64,000 nt of DNA. It comes from Novosphingobium album (ex Hu et al. 2023). GTDB taxonomy: Bacteria > Pseudomonadota > Alphaproteobacteria > Sphingomonadales > Sphingomonadaceae. The stretch lies in contig NZ_JALHLE010000035.1 of the NCBI RefSeq assembly GCF_022832385.1, positions 1 through 64,000 of the forward strand, written 5' to 3'. Below are positions 14,895-22,618 of the stretch, piece after piece. Position 1 is the stretch's first letter. The number at the start of each line of letters is the position of its first letter. The notes beneath the pieces were generated by a model that saw only the letters and a program-made list of their open reading frames with translations, searched no databases and was not told the DNA's origin. Position numbers and translations under genes: made by a program.

Positions 14895-16751
14895 TTATTC
14901 GGCCGGTTCGAGAGTGGATTCGGGGGTGAGCATCAGCCCCGTGAGTTCCCCTTCGCTGCGCCATGCGCCAAGCATGTCCTCGAAGGCGTAATAGCCCTCG
15001 CCCCAGGGCTCGCCGAAGATCGAGCGCTTCTTCTTCTGGTCGCCTTCGTTGTTGAAGTAGGATGGCGTGCACTCGTTGGCGAACAGGGACGTGTCGACCG
15101 CGACCGAGCGCAAGTGCTTGATATAGGCGTCTTGCGCATCCTGGCTGGGCTCCACCACGGCAATGCCGCGATTGATGGCCTGCGAAGCGACGTAGCCGAT
15201 GTGGAAGCCCTGATCGATAAAGGTCTTCGAGTTCGACGCATTGGCACCTGCCTGGGTGAAGCCGGTGAAGAACATGTTGGGGAAGTTGTGCGCCATCATC
15301 CCCTGGAACGTCTGGAAACCGTCGCGCCAGTAGTCATAGATCGAAATGCCTTCGCGCCCTTCGATGGTATCGATGCCCCAGCGGCGGTCGAGGTCGTTGG
15401 TGACTTCATAGCCCGAGGCCATGATGATGCAGTCGCACTCGTACTCCACGCCCTGGTGGATGAAGCCGTTCTCGGTAAGCTGTTCGAGGCCCTGCGTTTC
15501 GGCCACGTCGATAAGCTGGACGTTGTCCTGATTGAACGCCGGGTAGAAGTCGTCGTTCGAGGCAGGCCGCTTGCACAGATAACGGTAGTAGGGCTTGAGC
15601 GCTTCGGCGGTGACCGGGTCCTTGATGATGTCGCAACGCGCACGCAGGCGCTCCATCACGCGGTAGTCCATGACCTCGCGCCGGGCCGCGTATTCCTCCA
15701 TCGAAATGTCGGGCCAGCCCTCGGCTTCCAGCTCGGCATTCACGTTGCGGCTGATCTCGGTCCAGATGTCCTCGACCAGATCGGGCTCATGCGGGGCCAG
15801 CCGTTCCATCGCCGCATGGTGGAAGTTGCGGATGCGCTCTTCCTGCCAGCCGGGCTTTTGCGCGGCGTACCATTCGGGATCGATCGGGCGGTTGTTGCGC
15901 GCATCGATCGTCGAGGGGGTGCGCTGCACGACGTAAGTGTGGCCTGCATATTTGGCCAGATAGGGCACGACCTGGATCGCCGTCGCGCCGGTGCCGATGA
16001 TCGCCACCTTCTTGTCGCCGAGCTTGTCGAGCACCGGATTGCGCCACCCGCCGCCGGTGTAGTCATAGTCCCAGCGGGCGGTGTGGAAGATCTTGCCCTT
16101 GAACTTGTCGATGCCGGGGATGCCGGGCAGCTTGGGCTTGTTGAGCGGGCCCATGGCCAGCACCACGAAGCGCGCCTTGATGTCGTCGCCGCGGTTGGTG
16201 CCGACGTGCCAGCGGTTGATTTCCGGGTCCCACTTCAGGTTCTTGATCAGCGTGTGGAACAGCGCGTTTTCACGCAGGCCGAAAGTATCGGCGATCATCT
16301 GGCAGTGATCATGAATCTCGTAGCCGTCCGCGAACTTTTTCGACGGCATGTAGCCGGTCTCTTCGAGCAGCGGCATGTAGACGAGCGAATCGTTGTCGCA
16401 CTGGATGCCGGGATAGCGGTTCCAGTACCAGGTGCCGCCGAAGTTGCCGCCGTGGTCGACGTTGTAGAAGTTGTCGATCCCGGCCTTCTTCAGCTGAGCG
16501 GCCACCATCATGCCGCAATAGCCGGCCCCCAGGATGACGACGTCGGTTTCCCCGGTGACCGGATCGCGCGGGGCCACCGGGGTATAGGGATCGACCTCGT
16601 AGATTTCCGCCCATTTGCCGCTGGCGGGAATGTACTGGTCGTTGTGGTTCTTCTTGATGCGGCGGTCGCGTTCGCGGAGGTACTTCGCGTGCAGCGCCGG
16701 GATGTCGATCTCTGAGGCCGGGGGGCACTGGGTCGGGTTGTAGATCGTCAT
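14895..16751 (-). CDS. Baeyer-Villiger-type flavin monooxygenase
   Basis: FAD/NADPH class B monooxygenase that converts ketones to esters or lactones; 618 residues. The first Rossmann motif is G-A-G-Y-C-G (75-80), followed by G-T-W-Y-W-N-R-Y-P-G, typical of BVMOs. The fingerprint F217-x-G219-x3-H223-x3-W227 is intact, with D in place of the usual P/D after W. The second dinucleotide motif is G-T-G-A-T-A at 253-258. An N-terminal extension of about 65 residues resembles phenylacetone/steroid-type BVMOs. ATG 16751 is chosen over ATG 16760 because GAGG sits 9 nt upstream of it. It leads the operon with the Rieske gene and has a perfect FNR box about 87 nt upstream. Confidence 0.9.
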   Translation of the reverse strand: MTIYNPTQCPPASEIDIPALHAKYLRERDRRIKKNHNDQYIPASGKWAEIYEVDPYTPVAPRDPVTGETDVVILGAGYCGMMVAAQLKKAGIDNFYNVDHGGNFGGTWYWNRYPGIQCDNDSLVYMPLLEETGYMPSKKFADGYEIHDHCQMIADTFGLRENALFHTLIKNLKWDPEINRWHVGTNRGDDIKARFVVLAMGPLNKPKLPGIPGIDKFKGKIFHTARWDYDYTGGGWRNPVLDKLGDKKVAIIGTGATAIQVVPYLAKYAGHTYVVQRTPSTIDARNNRPIDPEWYAAQKPGWQEERIRNFHHAAMERLAPHEPDLVEDIWTEISRNVNAELEAEGWPDISMEEYAARREVMDYRVMERLRARCDIIKDPVTAEALKPYYRYLCKRPASNDDFYPAFNQDNVQLIDVAETQGLEQLTENGFIHQGVEYECDCIIMASGYEVTNDLDRRWGIDTIEGREGISIYDYWRDGFQTFQGMMAHNFPNMFFTGFTQAGANASNSKTFIDQGFHIGYVASQAINRGIAVVEPSQDAQDAYIKHLRSVAVDTSLFANECTPSYFNNEGDQKKKRSIFGEPWGEGYYAFEDMLGAWRSEGELTGLMLTPESTLEPAE

Positions 16752-16831
16752 TGCAGCCATCCTCGTGTCAGCGTCAGTGCCTTAATCAACACTGTTGTTG
16801 ACTTCATTACGATTCGGTCTCGCTGCGAGCT

Positions 16832-16845
16832 TTGATGTGGATCAA
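16832..16845 (-). promoter_or_regulatory. Perfect FNR box upstream of the BVMO-Rieske operon
   Basis: TTGATGTGGATCAA matches TTGAT-N4-ATCAA at all 10 defined positions. Its centre is 87 nt upstream of the BVMO ATG. It lies in a gene-free stretch of about 295 nt (16752-17046) whose only other signal is a plus-strand terminator at 17004-17041, so it may also serve a rightward transcript. Confidence 0.75.
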
Positions 16846-17003
16846 GTTCGCACTGGAGTACGGCCTCACAAAAAAAGTGAATGGGGATGCAGCTTTTGAC
16901 GCCGATCAATGTTGCGGCGCGTCAAAAGCGCGAGAAGCTGGGTGCCGGTCTTGCACTGCCGCCGTCTCCACGGCCCGGTGCGAACCGCTTCTCCCCAACT
17001 AAA

Positions 17004-17041
17004 GGGCGGCCCCGCCTCGTGACGGGCCGCCCCATTTTTTT
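17004..17041 (+). terminator. Rho-independent terminator, best oriented for a plus-strand transcript
   Basis: A 9-bp perfect stem GGGCGGCCC (17004-17012) / GGGCCGCCC (17024-17032) is followed by C-A then T7 on the plus strand. On the minus strand only TTT follows. The nearest annotated upstream plus-strand gene is hemN, more than 4 kb away. It may end an unannotated rightward transcript starting near 16846, or serve the CDF gene (minus) as a weak terminator. Confidence 0.6.
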
Positions 17042-17046
17042 GGGCT

Positions 17047-17649
17047 TTACGCCGCCCGGCTCACGCGCGCTTCGCCGAGGATTTCCAGCGCCTCCCTGAC
17101 GACGTAGAGGCCGATTGCGGCGCCCACGCCAAGGTCGAAGTAGCGCCATCCGGTCAGCAGGACTGCGGCCCCTGCCGCTATGACTGCCGCATTGGCGATC
17201 ACATCTGCACGGGTAAAGATCCACGCCGCCTTGAGGTGCACTTCGTCGCGCCGTTGCTTGCCGAGAAGGCGCAGGACGTACACGTTTACGGCCAGTGCCA
17301 GGCCCGCCACAGCAATCATCCAGCCGCCTTCTGGCTCTCCGCCCCATAGCATCCGGCGCGTGACGTCCGCGAGAAGGCCGAGGCCGACAAGAAGCAGAAG
17401 AGTGCCACTGAGGGTCGCGGCATTGGCCTTGAAGTGGCTGCTGCGGCCAATGGCGGCAAGCGCGATGGCATAGGCTGTGGCATCGGTGAGCATATCGAGA
17501 CCATCAGCGGTCAGTCCGGTGGAGCCAGCCATGAGCCCCGCCGTGGTTTCGACCAGGAACATCGCTCCGTTCAGCCAGAGCGCGATCAACAGCGTGCGCT
17601 GCTGCGCCTTTGTTTCAACCGCCGTGGGTCCACATCCGCAATCTGCCAT
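17047..17649 (-). CDS. Cation diffusion facilitator-like metal transporter
   Basis: Short CDF-family cation transporter of 200 residues, membrane domain only. The N-terminal C-G-C-G motif (M-A-D-C-G-C-G) and six predicted transmembrane helices are visible. The transport-site pattern appears as A-D-G-L-D-M-x2-D (helix II) and R-A-D-V-x-A-N (helix V). The cytoplasmic C-terminal domain of full CDF proteins is missing. It probably exports Zn, Co or Cd in exchange for protons. ATG 17649 is taken as start because it begins the conserved M-A-D-C motif; the upstream in-frame extension lacks family similarity. Confidence 0.82.
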   Translation of the reverse strand: MADCGCGPTAVETKAQQRTLLIALWLNGAMFLVETTAGLMAGSTGLTADGLDMLTDATAYAIALAAIGRSSHFKANAATLSGTLLLLVGLGLLADVTRRMLWGGEPEGGWMIAVAGLALAVNVYVLRLLGKQRRDEVHLKAAWIFTRADVIANAAVIAAGAAVLLTGWRYFDLGVGAAIGLYVVREALEILGEARVSRAA

Positions 17650-17706
17650 GCGGGCAATGGTATGCGATACGGTGCGGCCTGCCAATGTGCTGGCCGGGAA
17701 TAGCGT

Positions 17707-18378
17707 TCAGGCCTTCGTGGCGAACCAGATCACGTGCTTCGGCCCCTTGCCGTTGCTGCGCGATGCCACCTTCACCTCGTCGACGTTGAAACCGGCCTTC
17801 TGCAGGCGGCGGGTGAAGGCGGGATCGGGACCGGCGGACCAGATGGCGAGCACCCCGTCCGGCGTCAGCGCCCGTTTCGCGGCAAGCAATCCGGAGCGCG
17901 AATAGAGGACATTGTTGTCCTCGCGCACGAGGCCGTCGGGGCCGTTGTCGACATCGAGCAGGATCGCGTCGTAGTCGCCCTGCGCGCCCTCGATGAACGG
18001 CGCGACATCGGACATGACCAGGTTCACGCGCGGATCGTCGAGGCAGCCTGCGGCAAGCTCCGCCATCGGCCCGCGCGCCCATTCGATGATCTCGGGCACC
18101 AGTTCGACCACGGTCACTTCGGCGTCCTGGGGCAGCACCTTGAGCGCCGCGCGCAGCGTGAAGCCCATGCCGTAGCCGCCGATCAGCATCGTCGGCCGCA
18201 CCGGCTTGCCGAAGCGCTCCATCGCCATGGTCGCCAGCGCTTCTTCCGAACCCCACTTGCGCGTGGACATCAGCTCGTTGTGACCGAGCACGATCATGTA
18301 GTCCTTGTCGTGCCGGAACAACTCAAGCTTCTCCCCGCCCGGGACCCAGGCCGTGTCGAGAAGCTCGCGGGCAATCAC
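17707..18378 (-). CDS. Spermidine synthase-like methyltransferase-fold protein
   Basis: A 223-residue Rossmann-fold protein of the spermidine-synthase-like group. The nucleotide-binding loop is G-G-Y-G-M-G-F-T (about 68-75), the acidic V-V-E-L-V motif follows, and L-L-D-V-D-N-G-P-D occupies the active site position. It lacks the N-terminal beta-barrel of true SpeE, so polyamine synthesis is not assured. Its ATG overlaps the thrS stop (ATGA), so it is translated with thrS and would share any control exerted at the thrS leader. Confidence 0.75.
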   Translation of the reverse strand: MIARELLDTAWVPGGEKLELFRHDKDYMIVLGHNELMSTRKWGSEEALATMAMERFGKPVRPTMLIGGYGMGFTLRAALKVLPQDAEVTVVELVPEIIEWARGPMAELAAGCLDDPRVNLVMSDVAPFIEGAQGDYDAILLDVDNGPDGLVREDNNVLYSRSGLLAAKRALTPDGVLAIWSAGPDPAFTRRLQKAGFNVDEVKVASRSNGKGPKHVIWFATKA

Positions 18379-20375
18379 GACCGGAGGTCCGGTGCGGTAG
18401 CTTCGGCCTTGAGCATGGCGATGGCTTCGTCGAGGCTCATCATCTTTTGATGCTCGGCGCCCAGCGTGCGGACGGCGACGGTGCCTTCCTCGGCCTCGCG
18501 CTTGCCGACGACCAACAGATGCGGGACCTTCTTCAGCGAGTGCTCGCGCACCTTGTAGTTGATCTTCTCGTTGCGCAGGTCGGTCTCGACGCGCACGCCC
18601 GCAGCCTTGAGCTTTTCGGTCACCTCAGTCGCATAGCCATCGGCATCGGAAACGATCGTGGCGACCACCGCCTGCACCGGCGCCAGCCACACCGGCAGCT
18701 TGCCCGCGAAGTGCTCGATCAGGATGCCGATGAAGCGCTCGTAGGAGCCGAAGATCGCGCGGTGCAGCATGACCGGGCGGTGGCGCTCGCCATCCTCGCC
18801 GATGTAGCTGGCATCGAGCCGTTCGGGCAGCATGCGGTCGGACTGGATCGTGCCGACCTGCCAGGTGCGGCCGATCGCGTCGGTGAGGTGCCATTCCAGC
18901 TTGGGCGCATAGAAGGCGCCTTCGCCGGGCAGTTCCTCCCAGCCGTATTCCTCGGTGGCGAGCCCCGCGTCGATGACGGCGTCACGCAGTTCAGCCTCGG
19001 CCTTGTCCCACAGCTCATCGCTGCCGATGCGGTTGTCGGGCCGCAGCGCCAGCTTGATCGCGTACTTGAAGCCGAAATGCTTGTAGACGCGGTCCGCCAG
19101 TTCACAGAAGTCCCGCACTTCGGAGACGATCTGGTCTTCGCGGCAGAAGATGTGGCCGTCATCCTGCGTGAACTGGCGCACGCGCATCAGGCCATGCAGC
19201 GCGCCGTGCGGTTCGTTGCGGTGGCAGCAGCCGTTCTCGACGATGCGCAGCGGCAGGTCGCGGTAGCTCTTGATGCCCTGCTTGAAGATCAGGATATGCG
19301 CCGGGCAGTTCATCGGCTTGAGCGCCATCCACTGCGCCTCGTCCGACACCAGCGGGCCTTCGTCCTCGGTGTTGGGCGCCTCGTCGGGGATGACGAACAT
19401 GTTCTCGCGGTACTTGCCCCAGTGGCCGGACTGCTCCCATTGGCGCGCGTCCATGACCTGCGGCGTCTTCACTTCCTTGCAACCCGCGCTGCCGATCGCG
19501 CGGCGCATGTAGTCTTCGAGCTCGCGGTAGATCACATAGCCCTTGGGGTGCCAGAATACCGAGCCGTGCGCTTCGTGCTGGAGGTGGAACAGGTCCATCT
19601 CGCCGCCGAGCTTGCGGTGATCGCGCTTGGCGGCTTCCTCAAGGCGCGTCAGGTGTTCGTTGAGCTGCTTCTTGTTGAGCCAGCCGGTGCCGTAGATGCG
19701 CGTGAGCTGCGCGTTCTTCTGGTCGCCGCGCCAGTAGGCCCCGGCGACGCGCATCAGCTTGAACGCCTGCGGGTCGAGCTTGCCGGTGCTGGGCAGGTGC
19801 GGGCCGCGGCACATGTCGAGCCAGTCGTTGCCCGACCAGTAGACCGTCAGTTCTTCGCCCTCGGGGAGTTCGGCGGCCCATTCGGCCTTGAACTTTTCGC
19901 CGTCGCCGGTCCACTTGTCGATCAGCTGCTGGCGCGTCCACGCCTCGCGGCGCAGCGGTTTGTCGGCCTTGATGATCTCGCGCATCTTTTCCTCGATGGC
20001 GGGAAGGTCGTCCATGCCGAAGGGATCGCGTGAGGTGGGCGCCATGACGTCGTAGTAGAAGCCGTCGTCGGTCGCCGGGCCGAAAGTGATCTGCGTGCCG
20101 GGCCAGAGTGCCTGCACCGCCTCGGCCAGCACATGCGCAAAGTCGTGGCGGGCGAGTTCGAGCGCCTCGGCCTCATCGCGGCTGGTGACGAGCGCGAGCT
20201 GGGCATCGCCCATAAACGGGCGGGTCAGGTCGACCAGTTCGCCGTCGATCTTCGCGGCGAGGGCCGCCTTGGCAAGGCCGGGGCCGATCGCGGCGGCAAC
20301 GTCCGCCGGGGTCGAGCCTGCAGGCATCTCGCGAACCGAACCGTCGGGCAGGCTGATCTTGAACATCTCGGACAT
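18375..20375 (-). CDS. thrS: Threonyl-tRNA synthetase
   Basis: Class II aminoacyl-tRNA synthetase that charges tRNA-Thr; 666 residues, full length. An N-terminal TGS domain (about 1-65) is followed by the editing domain with the H-D-F-A-H-V metal-like motif, a catalytic core with the Zn ligand Cys in P-M-N-C-P-A-H and motif 2 (C-H-R-N-E-P-H-G), and a C-terminal anticodon-binding domain. The 151 nt upstream hold inverted repeats, and beyond them lies a leader ORF with eight consecutive Thr codons (20527-20598). This suggests control by tRNA-Thr charging. The downstream gene overlaps by 4 nt. Confidence 0.98.
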   Translation of the reverse strand: MSEMFKISLPDGSVREMPAGSTPADVAAAIGPGLAKAALAAKIDGELVDLTRPFMGDAQLALVTSRDEAEALELARHDFAHVLAEAVQALWPGTQITFGPATDDGFYYDVMAPTSRDPFGMDDLPAIEEKMREIIKADKPLRREAWTRQQLIDKWTGDGEKFKAEWAAELPEGEELTVYWSGNDWLDMCRGPHLPSTGKLDPQAFKLMRVAGAYWRGDQKNAQLTRIYGTGWLNKKQLNEHLTRLEEAAKRDHRKLGGEMDLFHLQHEAHGSVFWHPKGYVIYRELEDYMRRAIGSAGCKEVKTPQVMDARQWEQSGHWGKYRENMFVIPDEAPNTEDEGPLVSDEAQWMALKPMNCPAHILIFKQGIKSYRDLPLRIVENGCCHRNEPHGALHGLMRVRQFTQDDGHIFCREDQIVSEVRDFCELADRVYKHFGFKYAIKLALRPDNRIGSDELWDKAEAELRDAVIDAGLATEEYGWEELPGEGAFYAPKLEWHLTDAIGRTWQVGTIQSDRMLPERLDASYIGEDGERHRPVMLHRAIFGSYERFIGILIEHFAGKLPVWLAPVQAVVATIVSDADGYATEVTEKLKAAGVRVETDLRNEKINYKVREHSLKKVPHLLVVGKREAEEGTVAVRTLGAEHQKMMSLDEAIAMLKAEATAPDLRS

Positions 20376-20526
20376 CGAACTCGTCTTTCGTTACCAGCTT
20401 TTCGGGCCTTGGGCGCGCCATGGCACAGGCGCGCGTGCGGGTGAAGCTTTGGCGACCGTAAATTCGCTATGGTTCGGGAGGATGACGCCACGTCCGCCCG
20501 AACCCCGGGCGACGGTGGCTGCGTCT
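20376..20526 (-). promoter_or_regulatory. Putative thrS leader attenuator region
   Basis: The region between the Thr-rich leader ORF and thrS can form, on the minus strand, GGTTCGGG (20504-20497) paired with CCCGAACC (20478-20471), an 8-bp stem extendable by 2 bp across a mismatch. The leader ORF itself carries GGTTCG just after its Thr codons (near 20558-20553), which could pair with the same CGAACC. A further pairing joins the leader segment GACGGTTGG with CCACCGTC (20518-20511). These are mutually exclusive folds, as in attenuators. No long U-run follows any stem, so whether control acts on transcription or translation is unclear. Confidence 0.5.
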
Positions 20527-20598
20527 TCAGGCCGCGACCAACCGTCCCCGGGCGAACCGGGTAGTCGTGGTGGTAGTCGTGGTGCGCAGGTGCGTCAT
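20527..20598 (-). CDS. Threonine-rich leader peptide upstream of thrS
   Basis: A 23-codon ORF: M-T-H-L-R, then eight Thr codons in a row (mixing ACC, ACG and ACT), then R-F-A-R-G-R-L-V-A-A and TGA. The mixed codons argue against a simple DNA repeat. An in-frame ATG 12 codons upstream (20634) could extend it. No strong Shine-Dalgarno is seen before ATG 20598. Thr-codon runs in leader ORFs are the hallmark of ribosome-stalling attenuators responding to Thr-tRNA. Unlike the enteric thr operon leader there are no Ile codons, as expected if the controlled gene is thrS. The function is inferred. Confidence 0.6.
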   Translation of the reverse strand: MTHLRTTTTTTTTRFARGRLVAA

Positions 20599-20651
20599 GG
20601 CGGCCGGTGTAAGGGCAAATAGGGCAAATGTCATCCCGCAAGTTCGCGGGA

Positions 20652-21758
20652 TCAATGAAGCGTCGGACGGGGTCTGCCTCGTTCGGCCATCGACTGCCAT
20701 ACCATCACTCCCAGCCAGCCCGCGCTCGCGCAGACGAGCGGCATCACCGGATGCAGGAGAAGCGGCGGGCCGGGCCGCACGAAGAAGGCGAGCACCGGCC
20801 AGAGCGCGGCGGCGTAAGGCAGCAGCCACCAGCCAGCCCACCGCTGGCCGTCGCGGCGGCGCCGGATCAGCATGACCGGGAATGCTGCAATGAAGCCCAG
20901 CATCAGGACGGCGCAATAGGCCAGATCGGCATGGAAGGCCGCGCGCCAGATCGGGTTGGCGAGGCCGGGGCCGCTCACCGCTTCCTTGAAGCTCGCCATG
21001 CCGGGCAGGCCAACCGGCAGTTTCAAGGACCACTGCGTCAAGAGGTCATGGCTGCGCTGCACCCACGGCAAGAGCATCAAAACGCATATTGCGAGAACCA
21101 GCAGGCACTCGCCCAGAACCGGTGGGAACGCACGCCAGCCATCTTTCCGTGTCAGCCAGTCCACCGCGAATAGCAGAGGCACGATGAACACGGACAGCGG
21201 GTTCACCAACGCTGCGAAGCCCAGGATCAGCCCGGCGCCGACCAGCTGCCAGCGGCTGGTGCGCGTCACGATGGCCCAGCTTCCGGCCAGCAGCAGCGTG
21301 GTGAGGAAGGTCTCCGGCAGCGCCAGCGGCACGCGCGCGATGGCGCCGGGGAGGATCGCCAGAAGCAGCAGGCCCGCGCGCGCTGCGGCCTCGTTGCGGA
21401 ACAGGCGCCGGCCGAGTGCGAGGGTCAGCAGTCCGGAAAGCATCGTGCAGGCTAGGTTGAACAAACCGACGGTCACAGCGGAGGCGCCGAACTGCGCGAA
21501 AACGAGCGACAGCGCGACCTTCCAGCCCGGCGCTTCTGGCACCCCGCCATCGCCATGGCCTGCCGCAGGACTGGCTGCTTGCGCAAAATGCCAATCGGCC
21601 TCGGGTGATGGCGAGGCCTCCGCCAAAAGCGCAGCAACGCGCAGCGCGAAATAAAGCGCCCATATCATCAGCAGCAGGGAACGTTCGGTACCGAACCATT
21701 CAAGCCGCAGGGCCAGACGCGACGGGCGCGTGGGAAAATGGAGGATGTCGGCGCTCAT
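20652..21758 (-). CDS. GT-C type membrane glycosyltransferase-like protein
   Basis: A polytopic membrane protein of 368 residues with about nine to ten hydrophobic segments, resembling the integral-membrane GT-C (PMT/mannosyltransferase-like) group. Early W-x2-R-A/S-type helix and loop patterns and P-E-T-F-L loops are present, but no unambiguous catalytic Asp pair is clear. The start at ATG 21758 (M-S-A-D-I-L-H-F-P) removes a charged unlikely extension. It is divergent from the alpha/beta hydrolase and upstream of, but separately promoted from, thrS. A sugar-transfer role is inferred from topology only. Confidence 0.6.
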   Translation of the reverse strand: MSADILHFPTRPSRLALRLEWFGTERSLLLMIWALYFALRVAALLAEASPSPEADWHFAQAASPAAGHGDGGVPEAPGWKVALSLVFAQFGASAVTVGLFNLACTMLSGLLTLALGRRLFRNEAAARAGLLLLAILPGAIARVPLALPETFLTTLLLAGSWAIVTRTSRWQLVGAGLILGFAALVNPLSVFIVPLLFAVDWLTRKDGWRAFPPVLGECLLVLAICVLMLLPWVQRSHDLLTQWSLKLPVGLPGMASFKEAVSGPGLANPIWRAAFHADLAYCAVLMLGFIAAFPVMLIRRRRDGQRWAGWWLLPYAAALWPVLAFFVRPGPPLLLHPVMPLVCASAGWLGVMVWQSMAERGRPRPTLH

Positions 21759-21846
21759 GGGATCGAAGCGATAGCGGGGCGTTCCAGGCTTGGCATCATC
21801 TTTGTCGGGGTTGTGCTCCCGGCGTCCCGGCCCCACTATCCCGCGC

Positions 21847-22602
21847 ATGGCTGAAACGCGCTTCCATGAAATGCCCGGCGGGCGCCAGATCGCCTACCGA
21901 TTCACGCCCGGAAGCGGCCCGGCACTCGTCTTCCTGCCTGGCTACATGTCCGATATGGCGGGCGGCAAGGCCACCGCGGTGTTCGAGATGGCGCAGGCCA
22001 CCGGCTTTCCCTGCCTGTTGCTCGACTATTCCGGCTGCGGCGAAAGCCCGGGTGATTTCGCGGACGGCACGCTGTCGCGCTGGAAGCAGGAAATCCTCGC
22101 GGTTATCGAGGCGCAAGGGCTGGACGAGGTGGTGCTCGCCGGTTCCTCGATGGGCGGCTGGCTCATGCTGCTGGCCGGGCAGGCGCTGGGCGGGAAGCTC
22201 AGGGGCCTGATCGGCATTGCCGCCGCGCCGGACTTCACCGAATGGGGCATTCCGCAGATGGACAAGGCCCTGCTGGCCGATGGCGAGACGATCTGGGAGG
22301 ACAATCCCTATGGCCCCGAGCCGACGCCGACTCATCCCGGCTTCTGGGCCGACGGGCAGGCGAATCTGCAGCTGGACGGCCCGATCGCGCTCGATTGCCC
22401 GGTGCGTCTGCTCCACGGCCAGTGCGATCCCGACGTGCCGTGGGACATCTCGCTGCAGCTCGCCGAAAAGCTCCGTTCAGCCGATGTGCAGGTCACGCTG
22501 ATCAAGGACGGCGATCACCGCCTCTCGCGCGACTCCGACATTGCCCTGCTGCTGCGGACAGTGGCGGAGCTGGTCCTTCCCCGCGCGCAGGCGGCAGACT
22601 GA
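21847..22602 (+). CDS. Alpha/beta hydrolase (ABHD10/esterase-like)
   Basis: An alpha/beta hydrolase of 251 residues. The nucleophile elbow G-S-S-M-G-G holds the catalytic Ser, the acid is probably the Asp in G-Q-C-D-P-D-V-P, and the His lies in D-G-D-H-R-L-S. The oxyanion region is L-P-G-Y-M-S-D. The overall pattern resembles the ABHD10 / acyl-thioesterase-like group. ATG 21847 begins the conserved N-terminus. It is followed after 16 nt by the TPR gene on the same strand, with the LLM gene next, so the three form one transcription unit. Confidence 0.82.
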   Translation: MAETRFHEMPGGRQIAYRFTPGSGPALVFLPGYMSDMAGGKATAVFEMAQATGFPCLLLDYSGCGESPGDFADGTLSRWKQEILAVIEAQGLDEVVLAGSSMGGWLMLLAGQALGGKLRGLIGIAAAPDFTEWGIPQMDKALLADGETIWEDNPYGPEPTPTHPGFWADGQANLQLDGPIALDCPVRLLHGQCDPDVPWDISLQLAEKLRSADVQVTLIKDGDHRLSRDSDIALLLRTVAELVLPRAQAAD

Positions 22603-22618
22603 CCGGAGCCGTCCCCCC

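Noticed and set aside
14772..16715. A 647-codon plus-strand frame across the BVMO gene
   Set aside because: It is antisense to a clear flavin monooxygenase and has no recognisable domain.
16881..17099. A 72-codon plus-strand frame reading through the terminator
   Set aside because: It crosses the hairpin and overlaps the CDF gene tail. The shorter frame that stops before the hairpin (ending 17002) is the better candidate, though also unproven.
20527..20598. Thr run as a simple microsatellite artefact
   Set aside because: The eight Thr codons mix ACC, ACG and ACT. An eleven-base repeat element partly explains it, but the frame stays open with a start and stop at leader-peptide size and position, so I kept it as a leader candidate.
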